NCBI RefSeq assembly: GCF_001679725.1
Contig: NZ_CP016282.1
Coordinates: forward strand, 1,550,001-1,614,000
Length of the DNA stretch: 64,000 nt
Source: Cryobacterium arcticum
GTDB taxonomy: Bacteria; Actinomycetota; Actinomycetes; Actinomycetales; Microbacteriaceae
Direction of reading: 5' to 3'
Part shown: in pieces, positions 27,754-35,933 of the stretch
Layout: every line of letters starts with the position of its first letter
How positions within the stretch are numbered: the first letter of the stretch is position 1
Notes under the pieces: generated by a model
The model's input: the letters and a program-made list of their open reading frames with translations, nothing else
Told to the model about the DNA's origin: nothing
Database searches by the model: none
Program-made: the position numbers and the translations under genes

Positions 27754-28692
27754 CTACACCCGCGGCACCTCCGGCGGCAGCGAGCCGACGGCCGTGACCG
27801 CTCGGGCCCGCAGCGCGTTGCTGCGCTCGGCCAGGTCGCGCTGGCGGCGTACGTATTCGGCCTTGCCCGCCGGCGTCTCGATGGCGACCGGGGCATACCC
27901 CCACTCGGAGAGGTCATACGGCGAGGCCTGCATGTCGAGACGGCGGATGTCGCGCGCCAGCTCGAAGCTGTCCAGCAGCAGCTCCCCGGGAATCAGCGGC
28001 CCCAGTTTGATCACCCACTTGTAGACATCCATGCCCGCATGCAGGCAACCGGGCTGCTCGAGGCGCGGCTGGTTCTCGCGGGTCGGCTGGAGCGCGTTGT
28101 GCGTGAGCGCCGCCGGGGTGAAGAAGCGGAACGCGTCGAAGTGACTGCAGGAGATGTTGTGGGCGTCGACGACGTCATCCGTATCGCCCTGGCCCAGGCG
28201 CAGCGGGGCCACATGCCGGTGTTCGTCCTGCCGGTAGACCATCGCCCACTCGTGCAGTCCGAAGCAGCTGAAGTTGGCCGGTCGCGCAGCTGTCTTGTCG
28301 AGCAGGGTCACGATGAACCGGATGCTGCGCGCATTCCTGTCGCGGAAGGCCGCGTCGTCCACGAGAACGTCGTCCCCCTCCGTGCGGTACCACTTCCACC
28401 CGGCACGTTCGGCGCCGGCCGCTCCGCGCAGGCGCGCCCCGGAGCCCGGGTGCCAGCGGCGCAGCAGCCCGGGGCGGAACGGATAGTAGGTGAACAGGAA
28501 GTCGTCGACCGGATGTGTGCGACCGCCGGCGGCGCGTTCCCTCCGCTCCAGGGAGAGGGCGTCGGCACGGTCCTGGTGCAGTGCCTCGCGGGCCTGCCAG
28601 TCCGCGGTGTCGAACACTGCGCCGTCGAACGCTGTCGACGCTGGGTATCCGGGCACCCCACGAGAGTACTCGGCGACCCGACGCCCTGCCAC
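27754..28692 (-). CDS. Conserved actinobacterial protein often labelled 3-methyladenine DNA glycosylase
   Basis: 312 residues. An N-terminal Trp/Arg-rich start, then HPVDDFLFTYYPFRPGLLRR, NFSCFGLHEWAMVYR near 145 and CSHFDAFRFFTPAA near 190, with LHAGMDVYKWVIKL near 220. Databases name such proteins 3-methyladenine DNA glycosylase, but no helix-hairpin-helix or AlkA/Tag motif is visible, so I do not trust the activity. No signal peptide. It is upstream of the P-type ATPase gene on the same strand (40-base gap), so they may share a transcript. Cellular role open. Confidence 0.7.
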   Translation of the reverse strand: MAGRRVAEYSRGVPGYPASTAFDGAVFDTADWQAREALHQDRADALSLERRERAAGGRTHPVDDFLFTYYPFRPGLLRRWHPGSGARLRGAAGAERAGWKWYRTEGDDVLVDDAAFRDRNARSIRFIVTLLDKTAARPANFSCFGLHEWAMVYRQDEHRHVAPLRLGQGDTDDVVDAHNISCSHFDAFRFFTPAALTHNALQPTRENQPRLEQPGCLHAGMDVYKWVIKLGPLIPGELLLDSFELARDIRRLDMQASPYDLSEWGYAPVAIETPAGKAEYVRRQRDLAERSNALRARAVTAVGSLPPEVPRV

Positions 28693-28772
28693 CGTCCGGC
28701 ACGGTCTAGGCTGGAACCGGAGCGGAACAGGATTCCGCCCAGCAGAACATGTTGATGCAGGGGAGTCCCACC

Positions 28773-29534
28773 ATGCCCACTACCGCCTTCGATCTCACCG
28801 GACGCCTCGCGGTCGTGACGGGGGCGAGCAGCGGCATCGGCCTGGCGATGGCCGAGGGGCTGGCGGCCGCCGGCGCCGACATCATCGGGGTCAGCGGCCA
28901 CCTGCCCGACACCGGCAGCGAGGTCGCTCGCCGGGTGGAGGACCTGGGCCGCCGGTTCACGCCGTTTCGGACGGACTTCGCCGACCGTGCGGCGGTCACC
29001 GCCCTCGGTGCCGAGTTGGCCGGGCGTCGACCGGACATCCTGGTCAACAATGCCGGCACCATCCGTCGGGCGCCGGCCCTCGAGCACTCGGACGACTTCT
29101 GGGACGAGGTGATCGCGGTGAACCTGTCGTCGCAGTTCGTGCTCAGCCGGGCGGTCGGCGCCGGGATGGTGACCCGAGGCCGCGGCAAGATCATCTTCAC
29201 GGCGTCCCTGCTCAGCTTTCAGGGCGGGGTGAACGTGCCCGGCTACACGGCGGCCAAGTCCGGCATCGTCGGCCTGGTCAAGGCCCTGTCGAACGAGTGG
29301 GCCGGGTCGGGCGTGAACGTGAACGCGATCGCGCCGGGGTACATCGCCACCGCGAACACCCGGGCCCTCCGCGATGACGCGGTCCGCTCGGCCGCGATCC
29401 TGGGGCGCATCCCGGCGGGCCGGTGGGGCGAGGCGTCCGACCTGGCCGGCGCCGCGGTCTTCCTGGCCAGCAGCGCCTCGGACTACGTGAACGGCATCAC
29501 GCTGCCCGTCGACGGCGGCTGGCTCGGCCGGTAG
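28773..29534 (+). CDS. kduD: 2-deoxy-D-gluconate / 2-keto-3-deoxygluconate 3-dehydrogenase (SDR)
   Basis: 253 residues of a short-chain dehydrogenase. The cofactor loop is TGASSGIG at 15-22, NNAG near 90, catalytic Ser in FTASLLS near 143, and Tyr/Lys in YTAAKSG near 157-161. The KduD match is from the start AFDLTGRLAVVTG and from the convergent kduI neighbour. It interconverts 2,5-diketo-3-deoxygluconate and 2-keto-3-deoxygluconate in uronate or pectin use. I chose ATG 28773 because GGGGAG (28759-28764) precedes it; the ORF could start 8 codons earlier. No uronate transporter is nearby. Confidence 0.85.
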   Translation: MPTTAFDLTGRLAVVTGASSGIGLAMAEGLAAAGADIIGVSGHLPDTGSEVARRVEDLGRRFTPFRTDFADRAAVTALGAELAGRRPDILVNNAGTIRRAPALEHSDDFWDEVIAVNLSSQFVLSRAVGAGMVTRGRGKIIFTASLLSFQGGVNVPGYTAAKSGIVGLVKALSNEWAGSGVNVNAIAPGYIATANTRALRDDAVRSAAILGRIPAGRWGEASDLAGAAVFLASSASDYVNGITLPVDGGWLGR

Positions 29535-29578
29535 CCGCGCGCCCACAACGCGGCAGCGCGCCGGCCCGCGACCCGGGC

Positions 29579-30409
29579 TCAGCGCAGCTCGGCCGCCTGC
29601 ACGTGGTCCATGTCGTCGAACGGCTGGTTCTCGCCCGCCATGGCCCAGACGAAGGAGTAGCTGCCGGTGCCGAAGCCGCTGTGCAGCGACCAGCTGGGCG
29701 AGATCACGGCCTCCTGGTTCGCCACGATCAGGTGGCGGGTCTCGGTGGGCTCGCCGAGCAGGTGCACGACGCGGTGCTCGGGCGCCAGGTCGAAATAGAG
29801 GTAGCACTCGGTGCGGCGGTCGTGGGTGTGCGCGGGCATGGTGTTCCACATGCTGCCCAAGCCGAGCTCGGTGACGCCCATCACCACCTGGCAGCTGCGC
29901 ACGCCGTCCTGGTGGATGTACTGGTTGATGGTGCGCTCGTTCGAGGTCTCCTGGGCGCCGAGCCGGCGCACGGTGCCCTGACCGTGCGGCACCAGGGTGG
30001 TGGGATAGCTCCGGTGCGCCGTCGCCGAGAAGAGGTAGAAGGCGGCGGGTGCGGCCGCCGCCGCGCTGGCGAAGGTGACCTCGACCGCACCGCGACCCAC
30101 GTACAGGCAGGATCCGGTATCCATGGCGTGGTCGACACCGTCGACGGTGATGGTGCCTGGAGCGCCCACGTTCACGATGCCGGCTTCGCGGTTGCCGAAG
30201 AAGTTCTCGGTGCGCAGCACGTCGAAACTGGGCAGGCGGATGCTGCCGGTCACCGGCCGTGCGCCGCCGAGTACCACGCGGTCCTCGTGGCTGTACGTGG
30301 CACGGAATTCGTCGTCGGCGAAGAGGTCGTCAACGAGATAGTTCTCGCGGAGCGCCTGCGTGTCGAATGAGCGGATCTGGGCCGGGTTGGTGGAGTGCCG
30401 CACCTGCAT
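29579..30409 (-). CDS. kduI: 5-dehydro-4-deoxy-D-glucuronate isomerase
   Basis: 276 residues, the normal KduI length, of a cupin. Metal ligands appear as WNTMPAHTHDRRTECYLYF near 190-208 (two His, one Glu) and a later His in LHSGFGTG near 248. It isomerises 4-deoxy-L-threo-5-hexosulose uronate in the step before KduD. The ATG at 30409 has a GAGAGAAGA leader and gives the family length; a GTG 7 codons upstream lacks a site. It is convergent with kduD (44 bases between stops). A long palindrome at 30445-30471 is the likely operator. Confidence 0.9.
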   Translation of the reverse strand: MQVRHSTNPAQIRSFDTQALRENYLVDDLFADDEFRATYSHEDRVVLGGARPVTGSIRLPSFDVLRTENFFGNREAGIVNVGAPGTITVDGVDHAMDTGSCLYVGRGAVEVTFASAAAAAPAAFYLFSATAHRSYPTTLVPHGQGTVRRLGAQETSNERTINQYIHQDGVRSCQVVMGVTELGLGSMWNTMPAHTHDRRTECYLYFDLAPEHRVVHLLGEPTETRHLIVANQEAVISPSWSLHSGFGTGSYSFVWAMAGENQPFDDMDHVQAAELR

Positions 30410-30444
30410 GATCGGTCTTCTCTCTGACACGCCTCAGGCGTGCC

Positions 30445-30471
30445 GTCTAGTGGAACTAAGTTCCACTAGAC
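30445..30471. promoter_or_regulatory. 27-base perfect palindrome, probable IclR/KdgR-type operator of kduI
   Basis: Arms GTCTAGTGGAAC (30445-30456) and GTTCCACTAGAC (30460-30471) are exact reverse complements around TAA. The inner GGAAC-N3-GTTCC form is like operators of IclR-family regulators, and KdgR, which controls uronate genes in other bacteria, is of that family. It lies 36 bases before the kduI start, also between it and the convergent GST gene. The regulator gene is not in the window. Confidence 0.7.
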
Positions 30472-30489
30472 AGCCTAGCCCTGCGTGGA

Positions 30490-31524
30490 TTAGAGCGCGG
30501 GCACCCGTTCGCTCTCGAGCGGCGCGTCCGGGGCGGTGCCGTCGCCGAACGGGCGGCCGCCCAGGGCCTCGCGTCCGTGCGGGGTGAGCCAGACCGACGC
30601 ATCCGGACCCTTCGGCACGATGCCGGTGGGGTTGATGTCGCTGTGCGTCACGTAGTAGTGCTTCTTGATCTGGTCGAAGTCGATGGTGTCCCCGAAGCCC
30701 GGCGTCTGGAACAGATCGCGGGCGTACGCCCACAGCACCGGCATCTCGCTGAGCTTGTTGCGGTTGCACTTGAAGTGGCCGTGGTAGACCGCGTCGAAGC
30801 GGGCCAGGGTGGTGAAGAGCCGCACGTCGGCCTCGGTGATGGTGTCGCCGACCAGGTAGCGCTGGCCGGCCAGGCGTTCTTCGAGCCAGTCGAGCCGGGC
30901 GAAGAGGGTGTCGTAGGCCCGCTCGTAGGACTTCTGGCTGCCGGCGAAGCCGCACTTGTACACGCCGTTGTTGACGTCGTGGAAGATCAGCTCGGCAACC
31001 TCGTCGATCTCCGCGCGCAGCGCCTCAGGGTAGAGGTCGGGGGCGCCGGGCCGGTGGTGCTCCACCCACTCGGTCTCGAAGTCGAGGGTGATCTGCGGGT
31101 AGTTGTTCGTGACGACCTTGCCGGAGGGCACATCCACGATCACCGGCACGGTGATGCCGCGCGGGTAGTCGGGGAACCGGGCGAAGTAGGCCTCCTGGAT
31201 GCGTTCGATGCCCAGGACCGGGTCGACGCCATTCGGGTCGAGGTCGAAGGTCCAGCTGTTCTTGTCGTGGGTGGGACCGGGCAGGCCCAGGGAGATGACG
31301 CCCTCGAGCCCGAGGAGGCGGCGCACGATCGCGGTGCGGTTCGCCCACGGGCAGGCACGAGCCGCCACCAGGCGGTAGCGGCCGGCCTCGACCGGCCAAC
31401 CGTCGCGGCCGTCACGCGTGATGCGGTCCTCGATGTAGTTCGTGTCACGGTTGAAGTCCTTGCCGGGCTCCACGTAGCTGGGAGTCAGGGCGCTGTCGGC
31501 GGCGCTGGGGGTCACATTGCTCAT
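30490..31524 (-). CDS. Xi-class glutathione S-transferase-like protein (glutathionyl-hydroquinone reductase family)
   Basis: 344 residues. The N-terminal thioredoxin-like domain contains the family-defining CPWANR with Cys near 58, and the C-terminal helical domain contains VGDTITEADVRLFTTLARFD near 225-244 and DINPTGIVPKGP near 300. It matches ECM4/YqjG. Those enzymes reduce glutathionyl-hydroquinones; actinobacteria normally lack glutathione, so a mycothiol or other thiol conjugate is the more likely substrate (inference). Single gene, stop 19 bases from the kdu operator, with its own start ATG. Confidence 0.85.
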   Translation of the reverse strand: MSNVTPSAADSALTPSYVEPGKDFNRDTNYIEDRITRDGRDGWPVEAGRYRLVAARACPWANRTAIVRRLLGLEGVISLGLPGPTHDKNSWTFDLDPNGVDPVLGIERIQEAYFARFPDYPRGITVPVIVDVPSGKVVTNNYPQITLDFETEWVEHHRPGAPDLYPEALRAEIDEVAELIFHDVNNGVYKCGFAGSQKSYERAYDTLFARLDWLEERLAGQRYLVGDTITEADVRLFTTLARFDAVYHGHFKCNRNKLSEMPVLWAYARDLFQTPGFGDTIDFDQIKKHYYVTHSDINPTGIVPKGPDASVWLTPHGREALGGRPFGDGTAPDAPLESERVPAL

Positions 31525-31599
31525 GCGTCCACGCTACGGGAAAAACCCGTGCGTACGCATGGAATCAGCCGGTTCCGCGCCTGGGCGGCACGGCATCGG

Positions 31600-31896
31600 T
31601 CACTCGTGCAGGTGATGCACCGGCCAGCCCGCGGTGCCGGCGAGCAGCTCGAGCAGGCGTTGGGCGGCAGCCAGGGCCTCGGCGTCACCGCGGGAGTCGT
31701 ACACGTCGACGGCCAGCGGCGGCGCCTCGCCGAACTTGGGGATCTCGACCTCGACCCGGCCGCCGTTCGGCAGGGCGACGAAGGCGTGAGCGGTGTGGGC
31801 GCCCACCACCTCCGCATCCAGCGTCGCGGCGATCACGGTCAACGCCTCCGGCTTGGTGAGGTGCACGTCGGCGACGATGGTGGCGACATGGTCCAT
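31600..31896 (-). CDS. Hypothetical protein
   Basis: 98 residues from ATG 31896, chosen for AAGGAC upstream; the frame is open 39 codons further but the extra part is Arg-rich and unlikely to be coded. It has two mixed alpha/beta halves, with GGRVEVEIPKFGEAPPLAVDV in the middle (as two short strands) and a Leu-rich helix after it. No signal or membrane part. I do not recognise the family. It lies 75 bases upstream-side of the GST gene, possibly with a separate promoter. Confidence 0.55.
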   Translation of the reverse strand: MDHVATIVADVHLTKPEALTVIAATLDAEVVGAHTAHAFVALPNGGRVEVEIPKFGEAPPLAVDVYDSRGDAEALAAAQRLLELLAGTAGWPVHHLHE

Positions 31897-32113
31897 GGGT
31901 GTCCTTCGATGGCAGGGGCAGGGCGCGGGTGAGCGCCAGCGTAGCCGATCAACACCTGACCTCCACCCTCGCAGCCGAGCCCGGCCCGCTGCGGAACCGG
32001 GCCTTGCGCGCACCGCCGGACCCGGCTATTCACAACCTCAGCGGATACCGCCGCGCCTGTGAACGACCGACCCTCACACGACCGCGCACTCAGGAACAGA
32101 AAGGACCTGCGAC

Positions 32114-32989
32114 ATGGCCGACACCGAAGCGCCCACTCTCGCGCAGTGGGAGGTCGACGAGATCGACCGAGCCAATGCATCCGGGCTCACCCCCGTCGTC
32201 TTCGTGCATGGACTCTGGTTGCTCTCCAGCAGTTGGAAGCCGTGGCGGGACCTGTTCGAGGCGAACGGGTTCACCACCATCGCGCCCGGCTGGCCCGACG
32301 ACCCCCGCACCGTGGCCGACGCCTACGAGGCACCGGAGGCCTTCGCGCACAAGATGGTGCAACAGGTCACCGACCACTACCTCGAAGCGATCTCCCGGCT
32401 CACCCGTCGGCCCGCGCTGATCGGCCACTCGTTCGGCGGGCTGATCGCCCAGAAACTGGCCGGGGAGGGGGTGGCCTTCGCCACGGTCTCGATCGACAAC
32501 GCGCCGTTCAAGGGCGTGCTCCCGCTCCCGGCGTCCGCGCTCAAGTCGGCGGCACCGGTGCTGGGCAACCCGGGCAACCGAGGCAAGGCGATCTCGCTCA
32601 CCTTCGAGCAGTTCCAGTACGGCTGGGCGAACAACCTGGACGAGTCCGAGGCACGGCATCTCTACACCGAGTACCACGTGCCGGCATCCGGCGCACCCTT
32701 GTTCCAGGCCGCCGTGGCTAATTTCAATCCCTTCGGCGGTGAGACCAGGGTCGACACGAAAAACCCTGATCGCGGTGCCCTGCTGGTGCTCGCCGGCGAG
32801 AACGACAACACCGTGCCCCTTGCCATCACCCGGGCGAGCTACAAGTTGCAGGCGAAGAACGCGGGCATCACCGAGATCACCGAGATCCCCGGCCGCGGCC
32901 ACTCCCTGGTCATCGACAGCGGATGGCGCGACGTGGCCGAGCCGGCTCTCGCCTTCGTGCAACGCTTCGACCGGGCACCGGTGGACTGA
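32114..32989 (+). CDS. Alpha/beta-hydrolase fold protein
   Basis: 291 residues. Oxyanion strand VVFVHGLWLLSSSW near 28-41, nucleophile elbow GHSFGG with Ser near 104, acid Asp in AGENDNTVPL near 235, and His in GRGHSLV near 263, so the triad is complete. The cap is inserted after the nucleophile. No signal peptide; cytosolic. The type is common in actinobacteria and usually unassigned (esterase, haloperoxidase-like). An AAGGA site precedes the ATG. A second, larger hydrolase starts 60 bases downstream and may be in the same transcript. Confidence 0.85.
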   Translation: MADTEAPTLAQWEVDEIDRANASGLTPVVFVHGLWLLSSSWKPWRDLFEANGFTTIAPGWPDDPRTVADAYEAPEAFAHKMVQQVTDHYLEAISRLTRRPALIGHSFGGLIAQKLAGEGVAFATVSIDNAPFKGVLPLPASALKSAAPVLGNPGNRGKAISLTFEQFQYGWANNLDESEARHLYTEYHVPASGAPLFQAAVANFNPFGGETRVDTKNPDRGALLVLAGENDNTVPLAITRASYKLQAKNAGITEITEIPGRGHSLVIDSGWRDVAEPALAFVQRFDRAPVD

Positions 32990-33049
32990 TCCAGGTGCCA
33001 CAGATCCAGGTGGCACAGCAGAGCACGTCAGGGCAGACGGGAGCAGAGC

Positions 33050-34522
33050 ATGGGCGAGAGATTGCCGATCATCTACGTGCGGGGATTCGCCGGCGGCCAG
33101 GGTGCCATCGATGCCGCCGCAGACGACCCGTTCTACGGTCTCAACGAGGGATCCGTGCACGTGCGGGTGGGCGCCAACGGCACCCCGCAGTTCTACCAGT
33201 ACGAGGGGCCGCTGATCCGGTTGGTCAAGGAACAGGGCTACGACGTGCGCATCGAGGGCAGTCAGCAGCGGGTTCTGCTCGACGCCGAACCGAACACCCT
33301 GCGCGCCGACTCGGTGTGGATCTACCGGTTCTACGATGCCGCGGCCGGTACCTTCGGCACGCCCGCCCAGGCCTACGACATCGTCACGGCCGCCCAGGGC
33401 CTGGCCGATTTCATCGCCCTGGTGCGGGAGAAATCGGCCGGGCACCCGCCGGTGTACCTGGTGGCGCACTCGATGGGCGGCCTGATCTGCCGCACCGCGC
33501 TGCAGGTGAACCTCCCCGACCCGCGCGCATCCGTCTCGAAACTGTGCACGATCGGCACCCCGCACGGCGGCATCGACCCGCAACTGGGCGGCCCGATCGG
33601 CGGGTGGATCCTCAACACCTTCGGGCCGCAGGGCTCACGCATCTTCGCTCCGGAATACATGCGCGAGTACCTCTACCCGGCGGATGCGCCCGGCCCGGCC
33701 AACGGGGACACGCGGCGGCTGAGCGGTGCCTTCACTGCCGACCGGGTGCTCAGCATCGTGGGCACCGACGCCCGCGACTACGACGTGGCATTGGGCCTGT
33801 CCAGCGCGATCATGGGCGTGCAGTCGGACGGACTGGTGGCCATCCGCAATGCCTACGTCGTGGGCTCGGCGCGCGCCTATGTGCACCGGTCGCACTCGGG
33901 CCGGTACGGCCTGGTCAACTCGGAGGAGGTGTATCAGAACCTGAAACGGTTCCTCTTCGGCACTCTGCGGGTGGAGATCGGCCTGCGCGGGTTGGCCTTC
34001 GAGGAGGCCAGGGTCTGGCAGGCCGAGGTGCGGCTGGCGATCCGGCAACTGCCCGTCCTCATCCACGAGCAGACCGCCGCGCACTATTGCCCGGTCGACC
34101 TGAACGCCGAGGCGAAGCGCATCCCCACCCCGATGTCTCCGGTGCCGCTGATCACGGCCTTCCTGATCCCCAACCCGGACAATGTGGCGCGCTACGCCCT
34201 GGATGTGACGTTGTTGTCGCTGGTGGAACGCGGCGGCATCTTCGGGTTCGGCGAACATCTGGAACAGATCGGCGACTGGCAGGACTCGCTGATCGTGGAG
34301 GTGGTTCTCAGCGAAGACGGCGCGCTCACCCGGATCCTGTGGGAGTGGAACAGCACCCTCACCGAGCGCCCCGGGGTGGCGGAACTCTCCAACACCCTGG
34401 ACTGGCAATCGGGGCGGAGCGCCGACGGCAGCTGGCACCCGGTCATTCCACTGCCCAACGTGGCCGCGCGGCTGGTGGGCGATCAGGCCAGCCTGGAACT
34501 GGCCGTCACACACTGGACCTGA
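33050..34522 (+). CDS. Large lipase/PGAP1-like hydrolase with a C-terminal domain of unknown type
   Basis: 490 residues. The N-terminal half is an alpha/beta hydrolase: IIYVRGFAGG near 8 (RGF replaces the common HGF), VYLVAHSMGGLICR near 133-146 with nucleophile Ser near 140, TIGTPHGG near 165 and a possible His in YVHRSHSGRYG near 285. From about 310 on, a second region of some 180 residues begins with LRVEIGLRGLAFEE and includes YALDVTLLSLVERGG and LWEWNSTL, probably beta-rich. I do not recognise it. No signal peptide, so a cytosolic location is odd for a lipase. Confidence 0.75.
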   Translation: MGERLPIIYVRGFAGGQGAIDAAADDPFYGLNEGSVHVRVGANGTPQFYQYEGPLIRLVKEQGYDVRIEGSQQRVLLDAEPNTLRADSVWIYRFYDAAAGTFGTPAQAYDIVTAAQGLADFIALVREKSAGHPPVYLVAHSMGGLICRTALQVNLPDPRASVSKLCTIGTPHGGIDPQLGGPIGGWILNTFGPQGSRIFAPEYMREYLYPADAPGPANGDTRRLSGAFTADRVLSIVGTDARDYDVALGLSSAIMGVQSDGLVAIRNAYVVGSARAYVHRSHSGRYGLVNSEEVYQNLKRFLFGTLRVEIGLRGLAFEEARVWQAEVRLAIRQLPVLIHEQTAAHYCPVDLNAEAKRIPTPMSPVPLITAFLIPNPDNVARYALDVTLLSLVERGGIFGFGEHLEQIGDWQDSLIVEVVLSEDGALTRILWEWNSTLTERPGVAELSNTLDWQSGRSADGSWHPVIPLPNVAARLVGDQASLELAVTHWT

Positions 34523-34652
34523 TCGACCGGTCGCGGCTCGCCGCGCCCCTCGCGCATCCGCCGCAACCGGTCGATAATCGCACCAGGCACGCAGACGAAC
34601 CTTCCACAACCGACGGCGCGGGCAGTGCGGTCCGTGCAGCGAGGAGAACACC

Positions 34653-35093
34653 ATGAGCATCCGCCTGAATCCCTACCTCGGCTTCCGCGACAACGCCAAG
34701 GAAGCCATGGAGTTCTACCAGTCGGTCTTCGGCGGCGAGCTGACCCGGAGCACGTTCGCCGAATTCCACGCCAGCGAAGATCCGAGTGAGCAGGAGAAGA
34801 CCATGCACGCGGCGCTGACCACGCCCTCTGGCCTGTCGCTGATGGCGGCCGACACTCCGAACGCGATGGAATACACCCCCGGCAACAACTACTCGGTCTC
34901 GCTCAGTGGTGAGAACGTGGACGACGTGGAGTTGACCGGCTACTGGACAAAACTCATCGACGGCGGGTCTGTGACCATGCCGCTGGAGGTCGCGCCCTGG
35001 GGAGACAAATTCGGCATGTGCGTCGACAAGTTCGGGGTGGCCTGGCTGGTCAACATCGCCGGGGCTCCCCAGATGCAGACCGCCGGGGAGTAG
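34653..35093 (+). CDS. PhnB-like VOC family protein
   Basis: 146 residues. The opening LNPYLGFRDNAKEAMEFYQS and the end GDKFGMCVDKFGVAWLVNI are typical of the PhnB/3-demethylubiquinone methyltransferase-like VOC branch. The HAALT segment near 50 carries one metal-like His, but the usual Glu is missing, so an enzyme role is unproven. No methyltransferase domain. Cytosolic. It follows the large hydrolase with a 130-base gap and precedes a lipoprotein by 9 bases. Confidence 0.8.
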   Translation: MSIRLNPYLGFRDNAKEAMEFYQSVFGGELTRSTFAEFHASEDPSEQEKTMHAALTTPSGLSLMAADTPNAMEYTPGNNYSVSLSGENVDDVELTGYWTKLIDGGSVTMPLEVAPWGDKFGMCVDKFGVAWLVNIAGAPQMQTAGE

Positions 35094-35102
35094 CCTCGAT
35101 GC

Positions 35103-35825
35103 ATGCGCCAGACTCGGGGGAATTATCGGGCTTCATCAGTAATCTTCATGTTTGCGGCTGTGCTTCTGACCGGATGTGCCGGGGCCGCTGACCCCGGCGC
35201 CGGCGGGTCCACGGCCGTCGCCGCCACACCCTCCGCCACGCGGCCGCCGGCCAGCGAGACGCCGGCTCCGGCCCCCGCGGTGACGGTGGACAGCCTTGTG
35301 GTGAGGTCGGAGGGAATTGACCTGGGCCGCACGGACGGCTCAAGCGAGACCTACGGCTATTTCGATGACACGCAGACGACGATCGATGCCCTCACCGTAG
35401 CGTTCGGCTCGGATCCAGTTGTGGAGGATGTCGTGCCGGAGCGGGAGACCGGGCCGGGCACAACCTATACCTGGCCGGGGGTGGTCATCACCGATCCCGA
35501 CACGGAGGGGAATGCGCCCTTCGAAAGCGAATATTGGATTGCCGTCACGGCCGCATCGCTCAATAACGTGGATCTGCAGACCGTGGACGGCATTCAGGTG
35601 GGCGACTCGGCACCGGCGCTCGAAGCCGCTTATCCCGACGGCGCGACCCGGATCAGTGTGGGTGGCGGGCCGGAACGCCTGGACGTGAACGTCGACACCG
35701 TCGGTCTGCCGGCCCGGGACAGTGTGGAGGCCGGGGAACTGACCTTCAGCGTCTGGCTGATCGCACCGGATCCGTCGGGTGAGCTCAACGAGTTCCGGGC
35801 ACCGTCGCCCAACTTCGAGAACTGA
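35103..35825 (+). CDS. Hypothetical lipoprotein
   Basis: 240 residues. Signal peptide with lipobox LTGC (Cys near 25), then a Pro/Ala/Thr linker to about 60. The mature domain starts VDSLVVRSEGIDL and has a repeated beta pattern with acidic loops, ending in FRAPSPNFEN. It would sit on the outer face of the membrane. Codon use is slightly less G+C-rich than its neighbours (more ATT, AAT), a weak sign of a different origin. I do not recognise the family. It may be co-transcribed with the VOC gene. Confidence 0.7.
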   Translation: MRQTRGNYRASSVIFMFAAVLLTGCAGAADPGAGGSTAVAATPSATRPPASETPAPAPAVTVDSLVVRSEGIDLGRTDGSSETYGYFDDTQTTIDALTVAFGSDPVVEDVVPERETGPGTTYTWPGVVITDPDTEGNAPFESEYWIAVTAASLNNVDLQTVDGIQVGDSAPALEAAYPDGATRISVGGGPERLDVNVDTVGLPARDSVEAGELTFSVWLIAPDPSGELNEFRAPSPNFEN

Positions 35826-35933
35826 CGGGCGCGTTCCGGCTGGTACCCCTAGCCGAGCCCCCACCGGAGGGATAGACCGGGACGTGTGGACCCGGGCATT
35901 CGACGAGCCCCGGCGAAGGAGGAGGCAGTCCCG

